Shown: positions 11,356 through 23,537, numbered from the stretch's first letter. The stretch is DNA of 64,000 nucleotides from Owenia fusiformis (GCA_903813345.2 CAIIXF020000003.1:28597248-28661247), one strand, 5' to 3'. Notes: generated by a model from the letters alone, not told the origin. Made by a program: numbers and translations.

Positions 11356-11467
11356 ATTGCCACCACGACAAATTGTGTATGTCATAGTCATTTTTTGTGG
11401 ATTGTATTTGGTGGTCGGTCACTGTAACAAATGGCAGGTTGTGATATTTCGCATGCTAATGCCTTGT
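11356..11467 (+). mobile_element. Short copy of the TGTCACCACC repeat (S1)
   Basis: A degraded array-less copy with a GCCACCACGAC-like head, CTGTAACAAATGGCAGGTTG in the middle and CTAATGCCTTGT at the tail. Confidence 0.6.
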
Positions 11468-11735
11468 TACTAATGAGTTGTGGTACATACATGTTAAATT
11501 TGTTTATGTGTAATATTGATAGATGGCATTTCAGTTATTGTCACTAATGGGTTGTGGTGCATTCCTGTTCTATTGGTTTATGTGTAATACTGATGAATTT
11601 ATGCACATTTCCTACAGATTTTCTGTCCATATTTTCATTTGAAGATTCAGTATCGGGAGGTTGCAGGTAATATTGGTGACACTTCAAAGAGATCTGTAAA
11701 GTCCTTTTTTTATTATTATATGTTGCTGTCATCAG

Positions 11736-12000
11736 TACCGTATTCTCTCTAATAGACGCACATACTCCAATAAACGCACAGCCTTCTTTTCCATGAAAAA
11801 TTGCCAACTTGAGTCTCAAAAATCAAGAAAAATAAATATTAGAAAAAATAATTGGGCGATAATATGGTTAATTCACTTACCGCTATCGATTGAGCTGTTT
11901 CTGTACATTCATGACAAGTTAAATAATAATTCGCAGAGCATCATGGGAGTTTCTGATCCAGCCAAATATTCATCCCTAATGATTAAATATTCAAATCTCC
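11736..12000 (+). mobile_element. TA-flanked TIR family, partial copy P2
   Basis: Starts TACCGTATTCTCTCTAATAG and shares interior words with P1 (GGGCGATAAT; GCATCATGGGA against GCATGATGGGA). The right terminus is missing or decayed, so the end given is approximate. Confidence 0.55.
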
Positions 12001-12294
12001 TAAAATTGAATTAAAATCGAGACTTCAACAAGATAGCAAAACCATAATAGTAAGGCATCTACTTATAAAACACATCAGATATATGAGTTTATATAACTTT
12101 TATTGACTCTTTAGATGTCATGACATGACATATTAGTCAGTACAAAAACAAAGCAGTCTTGTCAGAGTGTAATATCTCATAGAATAAATAAAAGTCAATA
12201 AAACATATATATAAACGCTCATACTGTTTGCTATGCCCAATTTTACCAGGATTTGACAACAGATCACGATAGTTACCATCTGTTTTGAGTCCTC

Positions 12295-12460
12295 CATAGC
12301 AGGGGTTTCACTAGAATTTCTCACAACAGGCTAAATATATGAAAACAACAAGCAAATTTAACATGTAAACGTTGAAAACTCCCTAAAAACAACAGCCGAT
12401 TTTGTGAAAACAAATTGTGAGAATCGCCTGTTGCCTGCTGCTAATGAAACCCCTGCATAG
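12295..12460 (-). mobile_element. CAGGGGTTTCA-type MITE, copy A, with 5-bp TSD
   Basis: A 156-bp element at 12300-12455 with inverted ends CAGGGGTTTCA and TGAAACCCCTG, flanked by CATAG duplications (12295-12299 and 12456-12460). It is inverted relative to the copies at 13660 and 24330 and has no coding capacity. Confidence 0.88.
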
Positions 12461-12589
12461 GGAGCTCATTGATTCATTTTGCAAATGGGAAAACCATACA
12501 CTTTTGGACTTTTACCCCAAATTGTTACTTACCTATTGTTGCGTAGACTTATGGTACAGAGGTATGTTGATGCAGCCGGCTTCAATTTC

Positions 12590-12990
12590 AGGCCTGTAGC
12601 CAACTTTTGCCAAGGGGTTCAGTTTTTGAAAAATTCAGAGGGGTTCAAATTTGACACAAAATCACTTGTACTTGTGTGATCAAAATGGTGAAAACGTAAT
12701 CTTTGTTAACTCTAATATCAGTAGATGGACTTGGTTTATATTTTATATGCTGATGCCTAGACACAAAAGAAATCTTGTCGAGAGAAAATTTTCAAGATGA
12801 CAGCTTATATTCAAAATGGCTGCCATTTTTCGTAAAAAATATTATATTTGATAAATCAAATAGCAGTGCTTGGATTTGGTTCAAATTTTTTGATTTGGTT
12901 CTGCTAAAGAAGAAATTTTCAAGATGGTCACTTATTATCAAAATATGTTTCCTAATTATTAAGGATAAATGGTTTGTTTCTTATTGGTAG
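12590..12990 (+). repeat. Degraded repeat fragments (CAGGCCC-like, then ATGGCC-rich)
   Basis: Near 12590 a TCAGGCCTGTAGCCAA start and a reversed interior resemble the CAGGCCCGTAGCC family. From about 12720 the sequence shares TTTTATATGCTGATGCCTAG, GAAATTTTCAAGATG and AAAATGGCTGCCATTTTTCG with the ATGGCCGCCAT-rich family. Both are truncated. Confidence 0.5.
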
Positions 12991-13484
12991 AGTCAAGCAA
13001 AGATTTATTCAGTGATTCAAAGTAAAACTCAAAGGGTAACTTGAAGGAGGTCTCCTTCAGAGATTCGAACTCAAACCTTTTATAAAGGGTAGCTTTTGTA
13101 TGTCTAGTATTGAGAACTTTAACCAGTTGTTGTTTTATTTATGAGTCGTAAACGTCATATATTCCTAGCATTTCACAATCCTTCCCTCAATAACGGAGTC
13201 ACTGAGAGTTGAAATATTATAATATTGCACTTTATAGTATAGTAAATCTGCCGAGTCTGCTGTTTATACCCTATAAAAGCAGATCACATATTGAGACTTT
13301 TGTGTAATGTGAGGAATGACATGATAATACGAAACAATTGTCATTGCTGTATTATTTTGTTTAGTAAATGATCAGTGATTATCACATTTAGGTCTCTCAG
13401 AAATACAGTAATATAATATTTTGATTGCTTAAGATATCCCTAAAGTATTGATACCTTCAATTAAATTTACTATTTAAAGATAAA

Positions 13485-13609
13485 GCTGGTGACTTATTGT
13501 TATAGTCTTCAACTTTTTTTTATCATAGACAATGGTTGGCATTTAGTGGAACATGGTCTGTGTCTGTAACAAATGGTAGGTGGTGACATTTTGCATGTTA
13601 ATGCCTTGT
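13485..13609 (+). mobile_element. Short copy of the TGTCACCACC repeat (S2)
   Basis: Array-less copy: GGTGACTTATTGTTATAGTC at the head, CTGTAACAAATGGTAGGTGG near the tail, ending GTTAATGCCTTGT. Confidence 0.75.
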
Positions 13610-13659
13610 TTTTGTTGCAATCTTTTTTACTCAATTATGACTAAATGTACTTGTTTAGA

Positions 13660-13841
13660 CAGGGGTTTCATTAGCAGCAGGCAACAGGCGATTTATACAC
13701 AGGCGATTTTATTTTTCACAAAATTGCCTGTTGTTTTGAGGAACTTTTTAACTTCTCCATGTTGAATTTATGATTTCCATTAATTTTGCCCGTTGTTTTC
13801 ATTCAATTAGCCTGTTGTAAGAAATTCCAGTGGAACCCCTA
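13660..13841 (+). mobile_element. CAGGGGTTTCA-type MITE, copy B
   Basis: A 182-bp copy starting CAGGGGTTTCATTAGCAG and ending TTCCAGTGGAACCCCTA. The last base has changed and no target duplication remains, so it is probably older than copies A and C. It contains the repeated word CAACAGGCGATTT. Confidence 0.75.
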
Positions 13842-13906
13842 GCTATTAGAGTTGTTCTTTTTGGTTTCTAAATTGCAAGTATGTTGCAGTGATATTATGC
13901 AACAAA

Positions 13907-13983
13907 TACCCTGTGTGCAGTCAAGTTAAAAACTGAAGATGAAGCTCTCTTTTGAGAAGTGAAGTCAACAACTGCAAAGGGTA
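13907..13983 (+). mobile_element. TACCCT-type MITE, 77-bp deletion derivative
   Basis: Keeps TACCCTGTGTGCAG at the left and AACTGCAAAGGGTA at the right, with the GAAGCTCTCTTTTGAGAAG segment between. The middle of the element, including the CRE and CCAAT boxes, is gone. No target duplication can be seen. Confidence 0.7.
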
Positions 13984-14134
13984 ACATACGAGTTAAAATG
14001 ATTTATCGTATGCAACTGGCAAAGGTAATGGCATTCATTGGACTGTTTGTGACCTAATAATTTATGAATACTTATTTTTGGTAGGCATCCCACCATTCCA
14101 GCAAATGAACTTCATGGGAATAATTCCTCAATTG

Positions 14135-14252
14135 GTTCACAAGTGGTGGGATATTGTTATAGTGTTATTATTGTTTTGTGGATGGTGTTCAGCAGTTGGT
14201 ATTAGGTGTTTGATGGTTGTTGTTTGTCTGTAACAAATGGCAGGTGCCTTGT
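14135..14252 (+). mobile_element. Short copy of the TGTCACCACC repeat (S3)
   Basis: Begins AAGTGGTGGGATATTGTTAT and ends GTAACAAATGGCAGGTGCC plus TTGT. The usual GGTGACATTTTGCATG stretch is deleted from the tail. Confidence 0.6.
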
Positions 14253-14478
14253 TTTGATAAATTGATTTATGGTTGTTGTAGGCCATTAACCTAAAAGATG
14301 TTGGTTGTGTAATTCCATAATGTTTTGTTTATTTATTATGCTGTTAGCGCATATATGCTCCTCATGAATATTAATATATCACCGTCCCTTATATAGATAA
14401 TCTTGTCATTTATTCGTCAAGAATATACACGTGGAATAATCTTTATTTAAATTATGTATTTCATTTTTGTATTTTCAG

Positions 14479-15009
14479 TTTGTATATTTAAAGAATTCTC
14501 GCCCACTAGCATTGAGATATCTACTCAAGACCATGATCTACAAGATTATGACTACTGTCAGTATTATATAGAAAGCAAAGACAACAGAAGTGACGGATTT
14601 ATATTAACGTTTACAGAGATTAGTGGCTTTGATTCCACGCCTGTTGATAGCCAGACTTACACATCGACACACAGCAAAAGTGATAGAATATTTTCGACAG
14701 TAGCAACAAAAATGGCCACAAGTCCAAAGAGTGAAGATTCAGCGAAAATGGCCACAAGTGCTGAGTCGGCGAAAATGGCCACAAGTTCAAAAAATGCTGA
14801 TTCAGCAGGTTGCTTACCTAGCTTGGATATAACTGAGATTAATAACAATGGAGTTGAAACAAATTTAGGAATAATATGTAAAAAGTATAAAAACTATGAT
14901 AGCCCACAAGTCTTTCAAGGGTCTAGCTACAGAGTACGGGTCACCTATCACTGGATACCAGATCATTTTTCTTCATTTCGTCTTACTATCAATTTTAAGT
15001 CAAAAGAAG
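14479..15009 (+). CDS. CUB-domain exon of a membrane receptor gene
   Basis: A 531-bp exon between the acceptor TATTTTCAG (ending 14478) and the donor GAAG/GTAAGC at 15010. It enters and leaves in phase 1, so it is a symmetric extracellular module exon of 177 codons. It holds the four CUB cysteines in order (start VCIF; YCQYYI; GCLPSLDI; GIICKK) and CUB-like strands such as DGFILTFTEI and SSYRVRVTYHWIP followed by FRLTINF. CUB domains are extracellular beta-sandwich binding modules. Between cysteines 2 and 3 there is an unusual insertion of about 65 residues, with three KMATS-containing tandem repeats encoded by roughly 27-36-bp DNA repeats (14710-14808). The next exon is LDLa at 16582, and the split codon G|AT joins in frame. 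The domain type is well supported; the family name (Neto, LRP12 or other) is not. Confidence 0.75.
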
Positions 15010-16581
15010 GTAAGCTTTTTGTAATTCGAAGGAATAAAGGTTATTTATAAATGTAGAGCACCATCGAATTAGCAAAAAGTGTTGTACTATTAGGAGGTAG
15101 GTATTCATTCTACTTGCTGTCCCCTCAGTTTTATGCGATTACGCGCCCGCAGCATAATTCCGCATATTTTACCTTGGCCCACATAATCCACACACAAGCG
15201 CATAAAGTAGGATAAAAGACAAAAATCCCCATTTACTTGCAATAAATGCCAACTCGGCCATTGATTTATAGATTTATAGATTAACCTGAATATGTGTTAC
15301 TGGAACAGATCCTTATCAAAATAATGACAAAATTGAAAGAACTCATAGTTCTACGTTCAATACTTTTTAGTGGACAACGATCCGGATCCGGCAGTTTATC
15401 TCACTGCACCTATGCAGTGTCTTTGTTCAGTTATATATATCACAAGAATATATGTTATATCATTTCGAAACAACAGCTATTAATGGTAGCTTTATTTTTA
15501 ACCTTTACCATGCTGCCTTATTTCAGCAAATATATCCTACGCAACTGGCTTATTTTTCAAAGAGTGCAAAAAATGATATGCCTGGACTAAATAATTAATA
15601 TCTCAATAACTACTGAATGATTCTGGGTAAAATTTTCACAAAGGGAAGATACAGTGGCCTGGCTCATGAAAAAAATGTTCTCATGAATTTTTTTCGTACA
15701 TTTACACGACTGGGCATAAATATACCATGAATACTCCACCGGAATCCGCCGCTTTGCCCCTTCGTCTGGTCAGAATCCAAATCTCAATTTGCAGCGATCG
15801 AATGTTCAATTTTTCAATTCAGAAAATATTCTAGTTTCTATTTTCGATGACCATTATCGGCTTCCAAGAGCCTAAAGAGCTCGAAATCGTAATCCATTTC
15901 CTCCACATTTTCGTTGTGATTGTATTTGTCCGCCATTTTGTACAATTTGTTCACTAAAAACGACTAAAACACTGTTTAAATTGTTGAATTGAGAATTATT
16001 TTTCGAAATATCGCCATTTCTAGGTCAACAGGAAGTCATGTTAGGCACTGAATAAATCGGGCAATCTAATTGGACAATACGAATGGCGCGAAAAAGTAAA
16101 GTTTTTAAAAGTTTGAAATCGGGCGTACGGGTCCGCCGGCAGTTGTGAAAGACATTTTAGTCTCGGCGGACGCGTTCGCCGGCAGCACGCTAAAGGTTAA
16201 AGCCATCATTTCATTAAATTTCTTGTGTTAAATCGATCGCATATTTTTGCATAATTTAACAAAATGAAAATCGTATCAATTTGCATAGTATCCAGAATTT
16301 TAAAAATTCCATCGCATAATTTGAGATTTTTTGCATAAAACTGAGAGGACAGTACTTGTAGAGTTGTTTTGCATGACATTTTTTACTGCACTTTATGACA
16401 TCATTTTATGGTATATCTAGGACTTCTCTCCAAGTAAATATTTAAACAATGGAGCTGAAATAGTTCAAAAATTATCCCAAAAATCATCACCATACATAAA
16501 TAATGAACTTTGTGCAATTTTGTCAAAATTCCCATATGAGAACTCATTAACTAAAAATGAATTGTTCGCATATTTATACAG
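15010..16581 (+). other. Intron between CUB and LDLa exons
   Basis: Phase-1 intron of 1572 bp with a GTAAGC donor and a TATTTATACAG acceptor. Nearly half of it is the TTAA-flanked element at 15498-16200. The rest is AT-rich with no exon seen. Confidence 0.7.
15498..16200 (+). mobile_element. TTAA-flanked piggyBac-like MITE
   Basis: The left end TTAACCTTTACCATGCTGCC and the reverse complement of the right end, TTAACCTTTAGCGTGCTGCC, match at 18 of 20 bases, with TTAA at both borders. Target TTAA and CCTTT-starting termini are typical of piggyBac-type transposition. The 703-bp interior is somewhat GC-richer towards the right end, contains GTCCGCCATTTTG and shows no transposase ORF. It sits wholly inside the CUB-LDLa intron. 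Confidence 0.75.
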
Positions 16582-16761
16582 ATTTTTGTGTATCAGGTCA
16601 ATGTGGGTATAGATGTGGTAGCGGGGAGTGTCTTAGTGATGCGTACAAGCAATGTGATGGATTCGCAGATTGCAGTGATAGGTCAGATGAAGAAGATTGC
16701 AGTGCAGTAAATGGTGCGAATTTATCAAGTAAAGGGACTAGCAATCCTGAAAAATATGATG
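16582..16761 (+). CDS. LDL-receptor class A exon of the same receptor gene
   Basis: A 180-bp symmetric phase-1 exon between TATACAG (ending 16581) and the donor GATG/GTAAGT (16762). After the split Asp it reads FCVSGQC and then a complete LDLa module of six cysteines (CGYR, CGSGE, CLSDAYKQ, CDGFAD, CSDRSDEED, C), with the acidic calcium-binding pattern CDGxxDCxDxSDExxC intact. LDLa modules are small calcium-dependent ligand-binding units. About 18 linker residues with NGANLSS (a possible N-glycosylation site) follow. The phase matches the CUB exon before it and the membrane exon at 32784. Further modules could lie in the 16-kb intron, but I found none. Confidence 0.88.
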
Positions 16762-17499
16762 GTAAGTTGTTAATTTCATTTGCCTTCAGTACGATATGCT
16801 GCAGATATTTTTTCAGTCATCAGAATATACTGAAATGAGGGGCCGATGGCAGTCACATGTTTTCTTTGCTCCATGCATTCTCATCATGTGATTTCCCACA
16901 ATTCTGTTAGAGTATTCAAAGGAGGTAAGCTCCCATGATTATCTGTAGGTGTTCTGCAGAGGTTTGCTCCCATACTTTCACAATATTATCAGTGCATACT
17001 ACAGAGGAGGATATCTCCCAAGTTACCATATCCCATTAGTTTGAGGTTCATAGAAGAGCATGTATCATTTGATAATAGGATGCAATCTTCATAATTGTAC
17101 TACCATGCCAATAAAGGTGGTTTTTCATGATGAATGTCAGAATAGTACATTGTTTATTCAGCTTGTGTTAATTACTGCCTTTGTGTTCAACAACAAACTG
17201 ACATTTAATTTTAATTCATTGGGCATCCCACAATTGAATTAAATTATTTTCAAATAAATGATACAATAAAAAACAATCTAACCCATAACCAGGCTGCGTG
17301 ATCATTGCGTGTAGTCCATATGTGTTGATTATTGTATTCTTTTTTTTGTTATTAGTCCAGGGGATGTAAAATTATTTACTCACACTGATGTGTTAATAAC
17401 TTAATGGTAAATGTCCTTCTACCGGTCCCTTTATTTACTGTTACATCGGTCCTTCAAATCAGAATTGCTATTCATAAGGACATATATATATAATTTACC

Positions 17500-18490
17500 C
17501 ATCATCTCCTGGTTGGCTCCGTCCGTCCGTCCGTTGGTTCGTCTGTCAACATTGGCTGCACAAATTAAAACTGCTATTCGGATTGAGTCATATCCACAGT
17601 CATTTTATGTATATCCATAATGCCTATTTGACCTATCATCGCCATTTCCCAAGTTCGCCCGGTTTCCGAGAAATTGCTGATTTTGACGTCAAAAAGTCAA
17701 ATTTTCTGTAAATACTAGACACTTTGTTGAAGTAAAACTTTCAAATAACTTGTAGTAGTTGCTGTATATGCAACTTATGTCCTCTGAAGATTTCAAAGCT
17801 CTTGGAATTACAGTTTTTGGTGTTTACTCTATAAAATTTGACAAAAAGTAGGACTTGGCATTTTCAGGAAACTTTCTTATATATAAAGTCAGTGGCAGGT
17901 TTTGTGATTGACAAGTTTCTCAAAGTTTGCCTTATACTTGATCATTTCTTGCAATGAATTACATCATAACTAGATTTAAGCATTCCCTACATATTGCTCA
18001 ATATATGTCAGCATCAAATTTTTACCATTTTTGAGATATTTGACGTCAAAAAATAGTAAAAATAAGATATTTTTCAACTTGCTTCAATTTGACCAAATTT
18101 TTTTGAAAATCACCTACAAGTTACCAGGAGTTCAAATCTGACATTAATTTAGGATTTGACCTTTACTTGACCTTCAGTGACCTTTGAAAGGTCAAAAAAG
18201 TTGATTTTTCAAATTGATTTTTGGATGTGAATTTTGGTCAGCTTAATCACATAAGACCTTTCTGAGCTCTAATAAGTAAAATTTTCAAGGTCAAAGGTCA
18301 TCAAACTAGGTCACACAACTGTGCTGTCTAAGTTTCTCAAAGTTCGAGACTACAAATCCAAATCAATATTTTTGTTTGAAAGTCAGGATATACATTCCTC
18401 CGAAGGTTCCAAACTGTGTGAGCACAGGACCGTGGGTCCTATTTTTTAAGTCCTATTAGTTTTCGAGAAATTTGTACGATCGACATTATG
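17500..18490 (+). repeat. Divergent repeat related to the AGGTCA VNTR family
   Basis: Opens with CCGTCCGTCCGTCCG near 17520. Around 18070-18210 it contains one recognisable monomer (CAACTTGCTTCAATTTGACC, then GGAGTTCAAATCTGACATT and TGACCTTCAGTGACC). The rest is too diverged to delimit precisely. Confidence 0.45.
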
Positions 18491-18509
18491 ACAAGTCATA
18501 AAAAATTCC

Positions 18510-18690
18510 ACCTGGGCCCCTTTTTTATGATAATCCCCATTCTGATACTAATAGCATCTTTCTGTTTCACCCGAAGGCTGAGAAGAAATGAGATGTCTTT
18601 GTTTATCATGATGGCTAATCCCTTTCTGTTCAAAATTCCTTTCACTGCCTCACTGTGATAATCTTTCAGTGATGTGTGTTTGGAATTCAA
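18510..18690 (+). repeat. Dispersed repeat, pair with 40125-40275
   Basis: Shares CCCCATTCTGA, CTAATAGCATCTTTCTGTTT, GAAGAAATGAGATG and GTTTATCATGATG with the segment at 40125-40275 in the same orientation. No termini or coding content were recognised. Confidence 0.6.
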
Positions 18691-18699
18691 TGATTGCGG

Positions 18700-21600
18700 T
18701 TTTCATTTGGCATTTGTCAAAAATTGATACATTTTTAGCAATTATTTGCTTGTGATTTTTTTCATGTTAATACCCTGTAGACTCTTAGGAATACCTTTCA
18801 ATATGTCCTCTTCCTCTCTGGCTCAAGTAGTGTTAGCTGAAGACATGTTTTGCTAGTTTAACTTCATTATTGCTCTTATTTGAATAACATCCCTCGTCAA
18901 TTGTTCGTTGATCCATAACATTTCACATGAAGCACCCAACTAAAGTTTATGTTAAAAAACAGATGTTTCATTTGTGTTCATATAGCATATTTTCGAATTT
19001 AGCAAAACCTTTATACTGTATTACTCTCAGGGTGTTTTACTTTTCGAAAAATCTTCTCACAGAGTTGTTAAAACATCCTAATGTGTAACGTCTAAAGGGA
19101 TTCCACACATTTGGAGGTGTTCATATTGGGAGAGGTTCAACTTTAAAAGGTGTTACAGTAGGCTGGTAACACCTCATTCAAAATTAACATGTGACTAATA
19201 TAAGCCAATCACCAATTGAGAAAGTCCAGGTTGAGATCACTTTCTTGGAATTTTGTCGATGGGATCATCTGATTTGGAATCATCGTGCAATCTCACAACC
19301 TCAACAAAGAATTTATTCTGAAGAACATAAATATAACAAATCTCAACTTATTCTAAGAAATAATTGTGACTCTGACTCTGGTTATCAGAATGAAGAAGTG
19401 TTTGATTGTTTACTTCCAAATTGTCTCCAGGCAATATATTCTCCTATCCTGACTGTCTGCGACTGTCTGTCTACAAAGGAAGTTCCCCACTCTCTGAATG
19501 GCTCAGCTGTCGATTGGCTTCTATCTCGTTATTAACCCCCATAATTCACCAAAATCGCTGTCTTGTAGATTTGGATCATTTGTACTTGGGTGTAATTAAT
19601 CAATAGATGTTTTCAATAAATCCTGTCCTGATCTCTGCCTTGAAATATTGATGTCTATAGTTTGCAAAGGTAGCATTTTTCCATGTTTTTTTCACCATTG
19701 GAAGGATTCTATGTACTGCATTGGTTTCTATTTTACATTTTGTTTATATTTTTCATGTTTATTTAGAAAGAAGATCAAACGAGAAGCTATAATAGGCCTA
19801 GCAACCACCATGGTTATGTAACATTCGAAATTGGATATTTTCTCATACTTTTTTTTACATGACTTAATGTTCATGTAACCTTTAATATTGACCCAAAATA
19901 GTGACCCACGGAGGAGAGACACATGATTAAATGTATAGTGGAACACCTTTGGTACCTCTAAAATGTGCTGGGAGGTGTTCTACTTAAAGAGGTTCATTGA
20001 ACATTGAGTCAGGTGGTCTTGGGACTCTGAAAAGTGTTCTAATAAAAGAGGTGTTCTACTTCTAGAGGTGTTCCACTTTACAGGTAATAACTATTTTGAA
20101 TTAAAACTATATATTCTACTTTATTATGTAAATATTGACATAATTTTGTTAAAAGTATTTCATTTATCAATTGCTTACAAAATATCATCATGCAGATCTC
20201 CATTTAGAATCATCTCAAAAGTGAGAAATACTATTTTTATCTAATATTTTTGCCTTTTCCATATATTTCCTTGAGCAAACTGTTTGATGGATTCAATTGA
20301 ACTTTTCAGGGAAGTTTTTTTAGGTATGAAAATCTGATTCGTTTTTGGCATGTTGAGTAGGTAACTAGTTTTGATCATCAGAGGCACTATTGTCCATTGC
20401 CTGCCTCGTTTAAATTAGAAATATTATTTGAATTGATGAGGCCTTCTTATAGAGGGCATGTCCTTGAAAATGTAATTTTCAGAATAGACATTTTCTGTTG
20501 TTAGGTAAGATTTCCAACCTCTGTCGAGTTTGAAACTAGTGCAAGAGCTGAATTTTTCAGAATAACCTTCATTTTGACAGGGGTATTCATCCTTCAACCA
20601 TTAATCTATTAACAATATCTTTCTTGAGGGAGAGAAGTATTAAAACCTGTATTAAACCGGTATCAAAATATAGTTCTTTATCATGATTTTTTTTTACTCA
20701 AAAGGAATATTTATTTTGGCTATATTATGACTATGATTTTGCCCTCTTTCTTTTTGAAACTGAATGAAATTTTTAAAATGATTCTTATTTTGCAAGAGGG
20801 TACCAAATCCTTCAGAAAGTAAAGGTCAAATTGTTTAGCTTTAATTTTCAAGGTCTCACTGTAGTCCTTCAAGGTGGTCATACATCAAGTCCAGCAGAGA
20901 AATACTTTTGTGTACAGGGTGAACCAGAAGTTATGTCCAAGATGTTGCCAATACAATGCAATAGTGCTTGACCAATCATCTCAAAACTTGGTGTAAATTA
21001 TTGAATTATTATCTCAAGAATTAAAATTCTACTATTTTATTGGTTGATTTCATGGTTACTATGGTAACCTGATATGATGTCATGTTTTGCATCACAAGAT
21101 AGGATACCCTGAAACCCCGAGGCTGTCAAAAAAATACTGTCCTTTGATAAGGTAGAGTACTATATCAGATCTGATAGGATCTTTATGACCTCATTGTTGT
21201 TAATTATATAGTACTGTAAATCCTGTCTTAGTAAACACCTCCCTCTAGTGAACACCTGTCTCTAGTGGAGGCTCTTCCTCGGCACATACTCTACTTACTT
21301 CTGTATAAATTACCCTCTCTGTAATGAACATCTACCAACACTGAACATTTTTCTCGCCAAAAAAATGTTAAATATTCACAGGTTTTACATTGGTGTCTTT
21401 TATGGCATTTTATTTGTTATGTTTAATGACAGCAAGGAATATTTACATAACTTGTGTCCCAAGAACTAATCATACCTTATAGGTCAGATTTCATATGGCA
21501 TGTGAAAATTTCATGGTAAAATATTAAAAAACCTATGAAATGAGAACATTTTTCCGCAAACTTATTGAACGACCTGGTATAGTAGCAGTCGTCCTAAACC

Positions 21601-22440
21601 CCTCTGCTAAAAGTGCATGTTAAGAGTCCATGCTATTTATTTTTCAGTGCAACAGGTCTAAGTGCAGGTAGTTCATGTAACCTAATGACTTTAAACTTTG
21701 TCTGACTCTTTGTCTTCATTTTTAATATAAATATTTTGCTACCAGGGAGCTGACAAATGAGTTACAAAAGATATATTCCAGTAAATGGCAAAAAATGACA
21801 TTTTGTCGTATGTGAGGAATTATTTATTTTCTACAACTGTCAATATTTTACACACCATCCTTTATAGAAAAAAACAATTTCTCCTTCTTACAGTAGAGGT
21901 CCCTGGAGTTTATATTTATCTAATCATGTTATGTTATAATTGAAAATGGGAATCTAATTTATTTATTTTTCTTTCATTATGTTCACCATTGTGAATATGT
22001 TTTTTCATAATAATATATAAAAGCTGTCAGTTTACATGGTTCGGGGTGTGCTGACTTGCCACATATAAATAACAATTTATTTTAATGACATTTCAAAAGT
22101 GTTTCCCTCTAAAATGTCAGTACTCTATAAGTCTATAATTTTCTTGCATTTCTGTATAATTTAGAATAATAACATGTTTACTTATTTTTTAACAAATTCT
22201 ACTCCTCTCAAATTTTAACTCTAGAAAACATTGACCCACATAGCCTGTACATATACTCTTAAAGTGTCGGTATTGTGAACTGTTAATTATTATGCACGTT
22301 AAGAAAACATTTTTAGTATTTAATTTGAAATGCCATCTATACGTATTAAAAATGAGACACTAATCCATATTATTTGATCCTTAAAATCAAAGAGATCTGT
22401 AAGTAGATCGACATGTTAGGCATGAAATACTAAAATTACT
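18700..22440. other. Intronic AT-rich stretch, nothing recognised
   Basis: No transposon termini, RNA gene or conserved protein segment could be supported. A phrase like GTCTTAGTAAACACCTCCC near 21225 resembles a decayed repeat but has no partner here. Confidence 0.5.
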
Positions 22441-22446
22441 TGAACT

Positions 22447-22520
22447 GAAACATAGTGTAGCTCAGTGGTTAGGCAGTATCCTCTGATGCAGTAGCCTGGG
22501 TTCAATCCTCTTTAAGGCAA
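22447..22520 (+). repeat. tRNA-like head, probable SINE remnant
   Basis: Contains TAGCTCAGTGG, a full match to the tRNA A-box consensus, and 30-35 bases later GGGTTCAATCC, close to the B-box. Stems do not pair well enough for a working tRNA, so a tRNA-derived SINE head is the better reading. Confidence 0.4.
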
Positions 22521-22589
22521 AAGTTTGTTCATAAGAATTTCAGATTGTTCTGAGTGGCCCATACCTCTCAAAAGACTGTAATATTGTTC

Positions 22590-22755
22590 TGTCACCACCA
22601 CATGAGGCCCGGGACATGAGGGGACACATTGTTAAAGTCTCCAACTTTTTGTGGCATTGTTTGATGTTTGGCAGTTGGTCTTTGTCATTCAGCAGTTGGT
22701 GTTCATTGTTTGTAACAAATGGCAGGAGGTGACATTTTGTATGTTAATGCCTTGT
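22590..22755 (+). mobile_element. Short copy of the TGTCACCACC repeat (S4)
   Basis: Head CTGTCACCACCACATGAGG carries an extra GC-rich segment (CCCGGGACATGAGGGGACAC). The tail has GTAACAAATGGCAGGAGGTG and ATGTTAATGCCTTGT. Confidence 0.75.
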
Positions 22756-23410
22756 ATAAATCTATGTATGAATGCTTATAAGAACACAGGAGAAGTTCTT
22801 CAGTCTGTAAGATATCTATGACTGACTATATCTGTAAATTACAACCCTAAAATGCAAGATACATGTATATGTTTTGATCACCTTCATTGAAGCACAACAG
22901 AGTTACCAACTTATCAATCAATATATTATTATTTTTATTCACTTTTATTTATTAGGAATCAATGGATTAGAACTAATACCCAATATTTGCACTAGTATAG
23001 TGATATAATATCATAAGCATATTAACCTTTATTTTTTCTACCGTTCAGCCTCGTTTATTATGTAACTTTATTGATCAAATATCCTGGTATTTAATCATTC
23101 TACATAGCCTGTGTACCGGGGCCTGTTGCAAGACTACAATTTATATTTAAATGAATGAATGAAGCAAGAAAGAAAAATAATTTTTTTAAATTGTCATGTT
23201 CTTCCATGAAAAGTCAGAGGGGAGTGTAGTAAGCCAATGATGAGTGAGGGTAGGAATATAACCAAACCATAGAAGCATGTCTCCTGAACTGCTACTGAAC
23301 TTCCTCCATTATTGTCTTACAATTATCTCTTACCTATTTACAATTTCCTCTCACATGTTTTTGCGTCATGCCTTAATACTCTACTAAAGGGCTATATTGT
23401 AGTCACGCTT

Positions 23411-23537
23411 TGATGTCACAACCAAGAAGTTATGACATATTGTTACGGCCATGGTTTCTTTTGTGACATTTGTGTTTCGCATTGATACATTTTGTTCCCG
23501 GACTTTGATAACCATTTGCATTTATTGATGCTTTGTT
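23411..23537 (+). mobile_element. Short copy of the TGTCACCACC repeat (S5), decayed
   Basis: GATGTCACAACCAAGAAG and ATGACATATTGTTACGGCC at the head are clear. The tail is degraded (TTATTGATGCTTTGT), so the right border is uncertain. Confidence 0.5.

Noticed and set aside
14657-14848. Minus-strand open frame over the CUB exon
   Set aside because: It is the mirror of the KMATS repeats; the plus strand has the splice sites and CUB cysteines.
22447-22520. Functional tRNA gene
   Set aside because: Box words are present but the acceptor and anticodon stems do not pair, so a SINE remnant is more likely.
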